Assembly (NCBI GenBank): GCA_016283605.1
Contig: JAEENF010000109.1
Span: 1 to 22,519, forward strand
Length of the DNA stretch: 22,519 bases
Direction: 5' to 3'
Source: Prevotella sp.
GTDB lineage: Bacteria > Bacteroidota > Bacteroidia > Bacteroidales > Bacteroidaceae
Shown piece by piece: positions 1-6,362 of the stretch. Made by a program: the position numbers and the translations under genes. A model generated the notes under the pieces. It was given only the letters and a program-made list of their open reading frames with translations. It made no database searches and had not been told where the DNA came from. Positions within the stretch are counted from its first letter, which is position 1; the number at the start of each line of letters is the position of its first letter.

Positions 1-605
1 TGAACTCGAAGAAGGTGAAGATCGAGGGCCTGGGTACGTTCTACACCACGCTGGAGTGCGTCAAGGGCGGCGCTGTGAGCAAGGACAAGTTTAACATCCT
101 GAAGGACGTGAAGGGTCTGCACATCCGCTTCCTGCCTGAGCAGGAGCAGGAGCAGAACATCTCGAGCCGACAGTTCCTGAAGCAGGCCGAGTTCATCAAC
201 GTGGACAGCCTCCTGCCGAAGGAGGAGGACGGCACCACGGGAAATGGATCCACGAACTCAGGGAACGGCGGATCGCAGAGTGGCAATGGCGGCTCACAGA
301 GCGGCGACCAGAATCAGGCAACCAGCTTCGCACTGACCATCACGAAGTCAGGTAGCGGTACTTCGACCGTAAAGAACGACAGCGAAGAGACCATCAACAG
401 TGGTGACAGCCTGGAGAGCGGTGCGAATGTCTACATCGCAGTGACTCCAGCCGAGGGACAGATTCCGACGGCTACGCTGAACGGTTCGAATGTCTCGCTG
501 ACTGAGAACGACGGTGAGTATGTTGGTACGTTCCAGATGCCGGCACAGGCCTCTACGCTGGTGATCAACTCAGGCAGCGATGGCGAGGAGGGAGACCAAA
601 ATTAA
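1..605 (+). CDS. HU-related DNA-binding protein with Ig-like C-terminal domain (5' partial)
   Basis: The frame is open from the left edge, so the true start lies outside; the GTG at 15 is an internal Val codon. The visible 200 residues begin in the second half of an HU/IHF-like fold (KIEGLGTFYTTLEC, then a short strand ending IRFLP) of the Bacteroidetes HU-related type. A hydrophilic linker follows with two SGNGGSQ units (about 261-307), coded by synonymous but not identical DNA. The C-terminus (about 310-575) is a beta-rich Ig-like/Big-type module with TLNGSNVSLTENDGEY and GTFQMPA, ending in an acidic tail. HU-like proteins bend DNA; the job of the added module is unknown. The gene is followed by a repeat tract and a micropeptide gene, probably co-transcribed. 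The family call is from sequence resemblance only. Confidence 0.75.
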   Translation, partial: NSKKVKIEGLGTFYTTLECVKGGAVSKDKFNILKDVKGLHIRFLPEQEQEQNISSRQFLKQAEFINVDSLLPKEEDGTTGNGSTNSGNGGSQSGNGGSQSGDQNQATSFALTITKSGSGTSTVKNDSEETINSGDSLESGANVYIAVTPAEGQIPTATLNGSNVSLTENDGEYVGTFQMPAQASTLVINSGSDGEEGDQN

Positions 606-671
606 TGCATAATTAATAATGCATAATGCATAATAACAATGCATAATTGATAATGCATAATGCATAATAAG
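604..671. repeat. Heptamer (AATGCAT) repeat tract; 34-bp unit duplicated
   Basis: Units of AATGCAT and variants (AATTAAT, AATTGAT, AATAAC) run head to tail from the HU stop codon almost to the micropeptide start. The block 604-637 is repeated as 638-671 with only two differences in 34 positions. Each AATGCAT contains the palindrome ATGCAT. It is one of several locus-specific short-period repeats in this window. Confidence 0.9.
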
Positions 672-679
672 GTTTGCCT

Positions 680-790
680 ATGAAGAAGAACCGGATAATT
701 GAGATTGCGGTGAAGATGATAGTAGCTGCGCTCACGGCGTTCGTCACGGCGATTACAACCACGAGTTGTATGGGCTACGGCCCCTTCTAG
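680..790 (+). CDS. 'Smalltalk'-type micropeptide, 36 aa
   Basis: An ATG at 680 opens a 36-codon frame ending at TAG 788-790. The peptide has a basic start (MKKNR), a hydrophobic stretch of about 19 residues (residues 6-25) and ends TTTSCMGYGPF. It closely resembles the family annotated as 'smalltalk protein' in Bacteroides and Prevotella, usually about 30 aa ending TSCM and, as I recall, often found beside HU-like genes, as here. Its function is not known to me. The pattern K/R-rich, hydrophobic, T-T-S-Cys also fits a short lipoprotein signal, in which case only the Cys30-Phe36 heptapeptide would remain; this is inference. The five residues after TSCM look longer than the usual form. A strong terminator follows 27 nt downstream. 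Confidence 0.75.
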   Translation: MKKNRIIEIAVKMIVAALTAFVTAITTTSCMGYGPF

Positions 791-817
791 CCACAGATCC
801 ACACGGATTAACACGGA

Positions 818-848
818 AAAGCCCCGTCAATCAAATTGGCGGGGCTTT
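818..848. terminator. Intrinsic terminator between convergent transcripts
   Basis: A 14-bp stem (818-831 with 835-848, one T-G wobble) has a GC core CCCCG/CGGGG, a three-base loop CAA, and A and T runs at its two ends. It can serve the HU-smalltalk transcript on the plus strand and the mrp operon arriving from the minus strand (mrp stops at 903). Confidence 0.85.
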
Positions 849-902
849 ATGATGTACCTATCACTCGGGCCTGGCCCCAGCGATAGGTTTCTGTCTCTAA
901 GA

Positions 903-2021
903 CTATTTCATTCCGACGATCTTGGTCTGTGGCTGTTCGCGGTTGCGGCGGTTGACCACGGTGACTACGGCCTGCGCCAGATTGATGAAGCTGAGTCCGG
1001 TGGCGGTGTCGCTCGAGAGGGCGGCGGGCGTGCCGGCATCACCGTTGTCGCAGATGCTCTGCACGAGCGGGATCTGCGCCAGCAACGGCACGTTCATCTC
1101 CTCAGCCAGCTGCTTGCAGCCTTCCTTACCGAAGATGTAGTACTTGTTCTCGGGCAGTTCGGCGGGCGTGAACCACGCCATGTTCTCGATCAGTCCGAGG
1201 ATGGGCACGTTCACCTTCTCGTTGCGGTACATGTCGATACCCTTGCGCGCGTCGGCCAGTGCCACCTGTTGCGGCGTCGACACGATGACCGCTCCCGTGA
1301 TGGGCAGCGTCTGTAATAAAGTAAGGTGTATGTCGGAGGTACCCGGCGGCGTGTCGAGGATAAAATAGTCGAGCTCGCCCCAGTCGGCATCGGCGATGAG
1401 TTGTTTCAGCGCACTCGTGGCCATACCGCCGCGCCAGAGCGTGGCCGTGGTGGGCGAGACGAAGAAACCTATCGACAACAGCTTCACCCCGTATTTCTCG
1501 ATGGGACAGATCAGGTCGCGGCCGTCCTTCTTCACGGCGTAGGGTCGCTCGTCCTCCACGTCGAACATCTTAGGCATCGAGGGTCCGAAGATATCGGTGT
1601 CGAGCAGTCCGACGCGATAACCCAGACGGGCCAGGGCAATGGCGAGGTTGGCCGAGACGGTAGACTTGCCGACGCCACCCTTGCCGCTGCTGACGGCGAT
1701 GATGTTCTTCACCCCGGGGAGCATCTGACCCACCTCGGGCCGCGGCGCACTCTTGAACTCGGTGACGATCTCGACGTCGATGTCCTTTCCGCAGTGGTAC
1801 TTAATCGCAGCCTCGGTGGCCTTGACGGTGGACTTCAGGAAGGGGTCGGTATCGCGCGGAAACTCCAGCACCACCTTCACCTTCCACGGTTCACCCTCGG
1901 CAGCAGGTGCGCTGACGGCAGGCGTATCGGCCACCATCCCGCTCTCCACGAGGTTTTTCTTCGTGCCGGCATACGTCACCGTTGCCAGCGCGTCCATAAT
2001 CATTTTCGGATATAATGTCAT
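903..2021 (-). CDS. mrp: Mrp/NBP35-family P-loop ATPase, iron-sulfur cluster carrier
   Basis: A cytoplasmic scaffold or carrier thought to deliver Fe-S clusters to apoproteins. The 372-aa protein has an N-terminal MIP18/DUF59-like domain (about 1-90) and a deviant Walker A, GKGGVGKS (113-120), followed by LLDTDIFGPSMPKMF (139-153) and LDTPPGTSD (222-230), all typical of Mrp/ApbC. The usual ENMS-F-CPxC cluster motif is replaced by ENMAWFTPAELPENKYY (279-295) with no CxxC; the only cysteines I count are C77, C172, C302 and C324. It is the last gene of the ilvE-DUF805-trmB-LRR-mrp set and sits 30 nt behind the LRR gene. Its leader is a purine-rich repeat in mRNA sense with several GGAG cores, the nearest 10 nt before ATG. 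Confidence 0.93.
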   Translation of the reverse strand: MTLYPKMIMDALATVTYAGTKKNLVESGMVADTPAVSAPAAEGEPWKVKVVLEFPRDTDPFLKSTVKATEAAIKYHCGKDIDVEIVTEFKSAPRPEVGQMLPGVKNIIAVSSGKGGVGKSTVSANLAIALARLGYRVGLLDTDIFGPSMPKMFDVEDERPYAVKKDGRDLICPIEKYGVKLLSIGFFVSPTTATLWRGGMATSALKQLIADADWGELDYFILDTPPGTSDIHLTLLQTLPITGAVIVSTPQQVALADARKGIDMYRNEKVNVPILGLIENMAWFTPAELPENKYYIFGKEGCKQLAEEMNVPLLAQIPLVQSICDNGDAGTPAALSSDTATGLSFINLAQAVVTVVNRRNREQPQTKIVGMK

Positions 2022-2026
2022 ATCTA

Positions 2027-2064
2027 CTTCTCTCCTTACTCCTTCTCTCCTTTACTCCTTCTCC
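2027..2064. repeat. Period-15/16 (7+8) repeat in the LRR-mrp junction
   Basis: On the plus strand CTTCTCTCCTTACTC (2027-2041) is followed by CTTCTCTCCTTTACTC (2042-2057) and CTTCTCC (2058-2064). In mRNA sense it is purine-rich with repeated GGAG/AGGAG, directly upstream of the mrp ATG, and it overlaps the last codons of the LRR gene (KEKE end). It could provide several Shine-Dalgarno-like sites, though most Bacteroidetes genes do not rely on them. Confidence 0.8.
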
Positions 2065-3833
2065 TTGATAACATAGACCTTGGTCCACTCCTTGTTGGCA
2101 GCGTAGAGCGGCTGACAGCCCTTGGGAATCCAGAAGGTGCAGCTGACGACATCCTTGAATGTCGTGCGGGTGATGGATGGCGGTGCCGGACTGTTGAGGA
2201 CTACCTCACGCAGCGACGGACACTTGGCGAAGGCCTCGCCACCCAGTTTCTTCAGTGCTACCGACAGTTCCACATGCGACAGCGTGCCGCACTCGAGGAA
2301 GGCATCGCTGCCGACAGTGGTCACACCGACGGGCAGTTTGATGCTCTTCAGCGAAGAACACTTCTCGAAGGCGTCGTCGCCGATGGATATCAGGGCGGCG
2401 GGCAGGCTGATGCCGGAGAGCAGCACACACTCCTGGAACGCCTTCGTACCTATCTTGCGGATGCACGACGGCAGACTGATGCCGCGCAGGGCACTGCACT
2501 TCATGAAGGTGCTGCCGGCAATCTCCTCCGGGAAACCGCTGATGGACACGGTGTCGAGGGCGGCGCAACTCTTGAAGGCGCTGCCGCCGATGCTTTTCAC
2601 CATGTTAGGAATGAAGGCCTCACGCAGGCTGGAGCACCCTTCGAAGGCGCTGCTGCCAATCTTCTGGAGGGCATCGGGGAACTCGAACTCCGGCAGACTC
2701 TGACACTTCTCGAAGGCGCTGCTGCCGATGGTCTTTACCGACTTGGGCAGCGTGATGCTGGTGAGACTGGTGCAGCCGAGGAACGCGTTGGAGCTGACCT
2801 CGTCGAGACTACCCTTGATCTCCACCGTGCTCAGGGCGATGCAGTTCTTGAAGGCGCTGCTGCCAAGCTTGGAGAGTTTTTCCAGACTGACACCCACGAG
2901 ACTCTTGCAGTCGCGGAAGGCCTCGCTGCCGATCTTGCTGACATTGTTCATCTCGACGGCAGAAAGGGCGGTGCAGTCCTCGAAGGCGCTGTTGCCGATC
3001 TCATCGATGTCCTCGGGCAGGGTGAGCGTGGGGATGCTCTTGCAGTCGCGGAAAGCCTCGCTGCCGATGCTCTTCACGGTCTCGGGCAGGTTGACGGTGG
3101 TGAGGGCCTCACAACCCCTGAAGGCGGCGCTGCCGATCTTCTTCAACTTACCGACGATGTTGACGCTGGTGATCGACTTACAGCCGTTGAAGACCTGATT
3201 GCCGAGTTCGGTGACGTTCTCGGGGATCTCCACCTGCGTGAGCGACTTGCAGTTCTCGAAGGCTTCGTTGCCGATGGCGGTGACACCCGAGGGGATGGCA
3301 ATCGCCGTCAGACTCTCGCAGCCCTGGAAAGCCTGGTTCTCGATGGCGGTGACGCTCGAAGGAATCTGTATGTCGGGGAGCGAAGAACAGCCGTCGAAAC
3401 AGCTCTTGCTGATGGCGGTGATGCCCTGTGGCAGGATGACCTTCACCAGCTGCTTGGCACCGCTGAAGAGACCGTTGGGCAGGGTCGTGGTGGCCTTGGC
3501 CTCCTTGCCTTCCGTGAAGACGGCTCCGGAGAGGTCGACGCTGGTGACCACGCATTCGCCTTTCTTTTCACTGGCCTTCGCGCGGTTGACGATCTGCTGC
3601 AGCAGTTTCACGTCGGCGCTGTTGAGTGGACCACTGACGGTCAACGACGATATCTTGAACTTTTCCTCGTTATCGATTTGTTTCGCGAGTTGTCCGACGG
3701 AGTCCACCGTCACGTGTTTTGAAATCTGTGCGGAGGCACAGAAAGGTAAAAGGGTAAAAAGGTAAAAAGGTAAAATACCTTTTGCCAATCCCATTACCTT
3801 TGTCATAAAACCATTGTTTGTCATAATCTTCAT
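2052..3833 (-). CDS. Secreted BspA-type leucine-rich repeat protein
   Basis: A 593-aa protein with a signal peptide (hydrophobic residues about 19-33, likely cleavage after Ala35 in CASA-Q) and about 19-20 LRR_5/BspA-type repeats of roughly 23 residues over about 80-555, marked by AF-x2-C-x-SL cores such as SAFEGCSSL, EAFRDCKSL and NAFLGCTSL. It ends with the usual Bacteroidetes LRR tail (FWIPKGCQPLYAANKEW). Relatives are surface or secreted binding proteins; the ligand here is unknown. I see no clear cell-surface sorting domain at the C-terminus. The start at 3833 gives a full signal peptide; later Met codons (residues 4, 10, 14) are possible. The signal coding region consists of 8-nt repeats complementary to the leader. 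It sits 25 nt behind trmB in an operon of metabolic genes. Confidence 0.88.
   Translation of the reverse strand: MKIMTNNGFMTKVMGLAKGILPFYLFTLLPFCASAQISKHVTVDSVGQLAKQIDNEEKFKISSLTVSGPLNSADVKLLQQIVNRAKASEKKGECVVTSVDLSGAVFTEGKEAKATTTLPNGLFSGAKQLVKVILPQGITAISKSCFDGCSSLPDIQIPSSVTAIENQAFQGCESLTAIAIPSGVTAIGNEAFENCKSLTQVEIPENVTELGNQVFNGCKSITSVNIVGKLKKIGSAAFRGCEALTTVNLPETVKSIGSEAFRDCKSIPTLTLPEDIDEIGNSAFEDCTALSAVEMNNVSKIGSEAFRDCKSLVGVSLEKLSKLGSSAFKNCIALSTVEIKGSLDEVSSNAFLGCTSLTSITLPKSVKTIGSSAFEKCQSLPEFEFPDALQKIGSSAFEGCSSLREAFIPNMVKSIGGSAFKSCAALDTVSISGFPEEIAGSTFMKCSALRGISLPSCIRKIGTKAFQECVLLSGISLPAALISIGDDAFEKCSSLKSIKLPVGVTTVGSDAFLECGTLSHVELSVALKKLGGEAFAKCPSLREVVLNSPAPPSITRTTFKDVVSCTFWIPKGCQPLYAANKEWTKVYVIKEKE
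3745..3776. repeat. 8-nt repeat inside the LRR signal-peptide coding region
   Basis: Plus-strand units GGTAAAAG, GGTAAAAA, GGTAAAAA, GGTAAAAT (3745-3776). On the coding strand they read TTTTACC and encode the hydrophobic core ILPFYLFTLLPF. The 15 bases 3754-3768 are an exact inverted copy of 3834-3848. Confidence 0.9.
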
Positions 3834-3848
3834 TTTTTACCTTTTTAC
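3834..3848 (-). promoter_or_regulatory. Candidate start-site-sequestering inverted repeat of the LRR gene
   Basis: The 15 nt just upstream of the LRR ATG read GTAAAAAGGTAAAAA in mRNA sense. They are perfectly complementary to mRNA coding the signal peptide about 65 nt downstream (plus strand 3754-3768). Pairing would cover the whole leader up to the start codon. The complementarity is seen directly; the regulatory role is inferred, and the helix is AU-rich and may be weak. Confidence 0.45.
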
Positions 3849-3858
3849 TTTCTTGCCT

Positions 3859-4635
3859 TTATTTTGCTTTATCGAGGCTGCTGCGCTTGGAGCGGTGGTA
3901 GGAACGGTAGTCGTCGAGCTCGATTTCGACATCTGGTTCCTCAAGAACGCCTTCGCGGGGCAGTTGCCATTTCATGTACTTGATGTTCAGTCCGCGGGCA
4001 ATCCACATCGATTCGTAGTAGGTCTGGATGGATAATAATTGAACATTGAACATTGAACATTGAACATTATTATCCCCATAGAGATCCTCAGTTCTGAATT
4101 CGAGGGGCAGGTGGTTCTTCTCCACCATATAGGTGGTGTAGGTGAAGAGGAAGTTCGAGTCGGTCTTCAGGTGGATGATACCGCCGTCGGTGAGGAACTT
4201 GCGGTAACGCGCCATGAAGTAGGTGGAGGTGAGACGCTTGCGGGGATTCTTCATCTGGGGGTCGGAGAAGGTGAGCCAGATCTCCTGCACCTCGTCTTCG
4301 GCGAAGAAACGCTCGATGATCTCAATGTTGGTGCGGAGGAAGGCCACGTTCTTCAGACCTTCGTTGAGGGCCTGCGTGGCACCGGTCCACATGCGGGCGC
4401 CCTTGATGTCGACGCCGATGAAGTTGAGGTCGGGGTAGAGCTTCGCCAGTTCCACCGTGTATTCGCCCTTGCCGCAGCCCAGTTCGAGCACGATGGGGTT
4501 CTGGTTGTGGAAGTACTCGTCGTGCCAGTGCCCCTGCATAGCGAATGGAACGTGTTCCACCACCGAATAGGGGTATTGAAACACGTTCTCATAGGTTTCC
4601 ATGTCGGCGAACTTCGCCAGCTTGCCTTTTCCCAT
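3859..4635 (-). CDS. trmB: tRNA (guanine-N7-)-methyltransferase TrmB
   Basis: Methylates N7 of G46 in the tRNA variable loop using SAM. The 258-aa protein shows the SAM loop LELGCGKG (50-57), a DIKG motif (76-79), the TFSDPQMKNPRKR block (122-134), which takes the place of the classical PDPWPK motif, and the HLKTDS motif (155-160). Near 189-204 the peptide NVQCSMFNVQLLSIQ breaks the conserved C-terminal region before TYYES; it is encoded by a heptamer repeat and looks like an in-frame insertion. The start codon directly abuts the stop of the upstream DUF805 gene (TAG at 4636-4638), implying translational coupling. Confidence 0.93.
   Translation of the reverse strand: MGKGKLAKFADMETYENVFQYPYSVVEHVPFAMQGHWHDEYFHNQNPIVLELGCGKGEYTVELAKLYPDLNFIGVDIKGARMWTGATQALNEGLKNVAFLRTNIEIIERFFAEDEVQEIWLTFSDPQMKNPRKRLTSTYFMARYRKFLTDGGIIHLKTDSNFLFTYTTYMVEKNHLPLEFRTEDLYGDNNVQCSMFNVQLLSIQTYYESMWIARGLNIKYMKWQLPREGVLEEPDVEIELDDYRSYHRSKRSSLDKAK
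4038..4068. repeat. Heptamer (ATTGAAC) repeat inserted in trmB
   Basis: Four exact ATTGAAC units plus ATT lie inside the trmB coding region. They are flanked by a perfect 9-bp inverted repeat, GATAATAAT (4031-4039) and ATTATTATC (4066-4074). The frame is kept, adding about 15 residues in a surface-loop position. Confidence 0.92.
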
Positions 4636-5160
4636 CTACTCTTGCACGTATTTGGGTGACTCGCCGTACTTGTTCGGACCGGGCGTACTGTCGAGCAGAC
4701 ACATGACAATCACGATGATGGCGAAGATACCTGTGACGAAGCCCACGCCACTGAGGGCGGCAAACTCGCCAGCATTGTTTTCGACGATCTTCTCGATGGC
4801 ATGCTCGTTAACGGTACCGTAGCTGAGTTCTTCCATCATCTTGTTGATGGCCGTTGATGACGCCGTCAGAATCTGGACGATGCAGCCCAGGGCATAGCTG
4901 ATGTACACCCAGAGGGCACTCTTTCCAGAGTCCTGCAGACGACGGGCTGTCGCTGAAAGGCCACAGAACATATAGGCGATAGAGATGACGGCATTGACCA
5001 TCAGGTTGGTGGTAAATATCGTCAGAAGATATCCGACAACGAGGACGACCAGCATCCACCACCAGAACTCTGAGCGGCGGCTGCGGCCTTTAAAGTCCAG
5101 AATGCGGCTGGAGGCCAGTTTGACAGCCTCCATAAAGCCCAATGTAGGTAATTGTTTCAT
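4636..5160 (-). CDS. DUF805 family inner-membrane protein
   Basis: A 174-aa membrane protein of unknown function with about four transmembrane segments (roughly 31-49, 52-68, 82-99, 137-156). DUF805 hallmarks are GRSRRSEFWWW (25-35), ARRLQDSGKS (72-81) and a C-terminal DSTPGPNKYGES (157-168). The loop between segments 3 and 4 (about 100-135) is long and polar for the family. It lies 12 nt after ilvE and touches trmB, so it is probably co-transcribed with both; no functional link is evident. Confidence 0.85.
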   Translation of the reverse strand: MKQLPTLGFMEAVKLASSRILDFKGRSRRSEFWWWMLVVLVVGYLLTIFTTNLMVNAVISIAYMFCGLSATARRLQDSGKSALWVYISYALGCIVQILTASSTAINKMMEELSYGTVNEHAIEKIVENNAGEFAALSGVGFVTGIFAIIVIVMCLLDSTPGPNKYGESPKYVQE

Positions 5161-5172
5161 ATTGATGCTCTG

Positions 5173-6189
5173 TTACTCGATGACTACTGTTGTCCAACCG
5201 TGCTTGTCTTCGATCTCACCGTACTGGATACCGCGGAGGGTATCGAAGAGTTTCTTCGACATTGGGCCTGGCTTGTCGCCGAAGCTGTAACGCTTGCCGG
5301 TGTCGAGGTCGTCAATATAAGAAATAGGTGAAATGACGGCGGCTGTTCCGCAGGCACCTGCCTCCTCGAAGGTCTCGAGCTCCTCTTCAGGAATCGGACG
5401 GCGCTCCACCTTCATGCCGAGATCCTCAGCCACCTGCATCAACGACTTATTCGTGATAGAGGGCAGGATAGAGGTTGACTTCGGAGTGATATAGGTATTG
5501 TTCTTGATGCCGAAAAAGTTGGCGGCACCGCACTCGTCCATGTATTTCTTCTCCTTTGCGTCGAGGTAGAACTCGCAGGCGTAGCCCTTCTCGTGAGCCA
5601 GGTTGTTGGCAAACAAAGAAGCAGCGTAGTTACCACCCACCTTGTACTTACCTGTGCCGAGAGGAGCGCTGCGGTCGTAGTCGCGGATGATCACGTAAGG
5701 ATTAGCAGCGAAACCACCCTTGAAGTACGGGCCTACGGGGGTGACGAAGATCAGGAAACAGTACTCCTTCGAGGGATGTACACCCACCTGTGCGCTGGTA
5801 CCGATGAGCAGCGGACGGATGTAGAGCGTAGCACCACTCTCGTAGGTGGGAATCCACTCCTGATTCAGGCGAACCACCTTCTTTACCATCTCAGTGAACA
5901 ACTCTGTGCTCACCTCGGGCATCATAATACCGCGGCAGGTAGACTGCAGACGGGCTGCATTCTCGTCGACACGGAAGATGCGCACCTTACCATCGGGACA
6001 ACGATAGGCCTTCAGACCCTCGAATGCCTCCTGACCGTAGTGCAGGCAGGTAGCAGCCATGTGCAGGTTCAGATACTCGTCGGAGCAGACCTCGATCTCG
6101 CCCCATTTACCATCACGGTAGTAACAACGTACGTTGTAGTCGGTCTTCATGTAGCCGAATGACAGACTACCCCAATCTAAATTCTTCAT
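5173..6189 (-). CDS. ilvE: Branched-chain amino acid aminotransferase
   Basis: A PLP-dependent fold-type IV transaminase that interconverts Leu, Ile and Val with their 2-oxo acids. The 338-aa protein has the BCAT pattern: AFEGLKAYRCPDG (55-67), a PLP lysine likely at K183 in KYKVGGNYAAS, and DECGAANFFG, which normally contacts the cofactor. I chose ATG 6189 over the longer frame from 6288 because the promoter at 6225-6255 lies inside that extension and the residues from MKNLDWGS match the usual N-terminus. It resembles the eukaryotic-type BCAT subgroup of about 340-360 aa. It is first in a five-gene minus-strand operon. Confidence 0.95.
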   Translation of the reverse strand: MKNLDWGSLSFGYMKTDYNVRCYYRDGKWGEIEVCSDEYLNLHMAATCLHYGQEAFEGLKAYRCPDGKVRIFRVDENAARLQSTCRGIMMPEVSTELFTEMVKKVVRLNQEWIPTYESGATLYIRPLLIGTSAQVGVHPSKEYCFLIFVTPVGPYFKGGFAANPYVIIRDYDRSAPLGTGKYKVGGNYAASLFANNLAHEKGYACEFYLDAKEKKYMDECGAANFFGIKNNTYITPKSTSILPSITNKSLMQVAEDLGMKVERRPIPEEELETFEEAGACGTAAVISPISYIDDLDTGKRYSFGDKPGPMSKKLFDTLRGIQYGEIEDKHGWTTVVIE

Positions 6190-6224
6190 ATTCCTTTTTG
6201 ATGTTAAAGTTTCAATTTTGCTTG

Positions 6225-6255
6225 CAAAAGTAATCAAATTATTGATTATGGGCAA
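6225..6255 (-). promoter_or_regulatory. Bacteroidetes-type promoter of ilvE operon
   Basis: On the minus strand TTG (6253-6255) is followed by a 20-nt spacer and TACTTTTG (6225-6232), matching the TTG/TTTG and TAnnTTTG boxes read by the Bacteroidetes primary sigma factor. Predicted transcription starts near 6221, about 31 nt before the ilvE ATG. Confidence 0.8.
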
Positions 6256-6293
6256 CATTTTTACGTGAAAAGTGTCCTTTTTCCTCACTTTTC

Positions 6294-6324
6294 TTGTCGG
6301 ATTGCAAGAATATGACTACCTTTG
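6294..6324 (+). promoter_or_regulatory. Bacteroidetes-type promoter of the outer-membrane protein gene
   Basis: TTG (6294-6296), a 20-nt spacer, and TACCTTTG (6317-6324). Predicted start near 6328, giving a leader of about 35 nt before ATG 6363. It diverges from the ilvE promoter with 38 bp between the two -33 boxes. Confidence 0.85.
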
Positions 6325-6362
6325 CAGCAGTTTTTAACATTATTAATATAACTTAGGTGAAA

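Noticed and set aside
604..671. AATGCAT tract as a CRISPR, origin or coding sequence
   Set aside because: The units are contiguous with no spacers, and no replication gene or DnaA-box cluster is nearby. The antisense frame across it (602-814) is low-complexity and runs against the micropeptide gene.
2250..3450. Regular approximately 69-bp similarity units that could suggest a CRISPR or satellite array
   Set aside because: They correspond to the 23-residue LRR units of the protein and diverge as coding repeats do; there are no constant repeats with unique spacers.
2274..3722. Long open frame (482 codons) antisense to the LRR gene
   Set aside because: It is a by-product of the repeated LRR codons and high GC; its translation is repetitive and acidic without a family match, and the sense frame has a signal peptide and clear LRR motifs.
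6190..6288. N-terminal extension of IlvE starting at 6288
   Set aside because: The extension spans the promoter boxes (6225-6255) and does not resemble the family.
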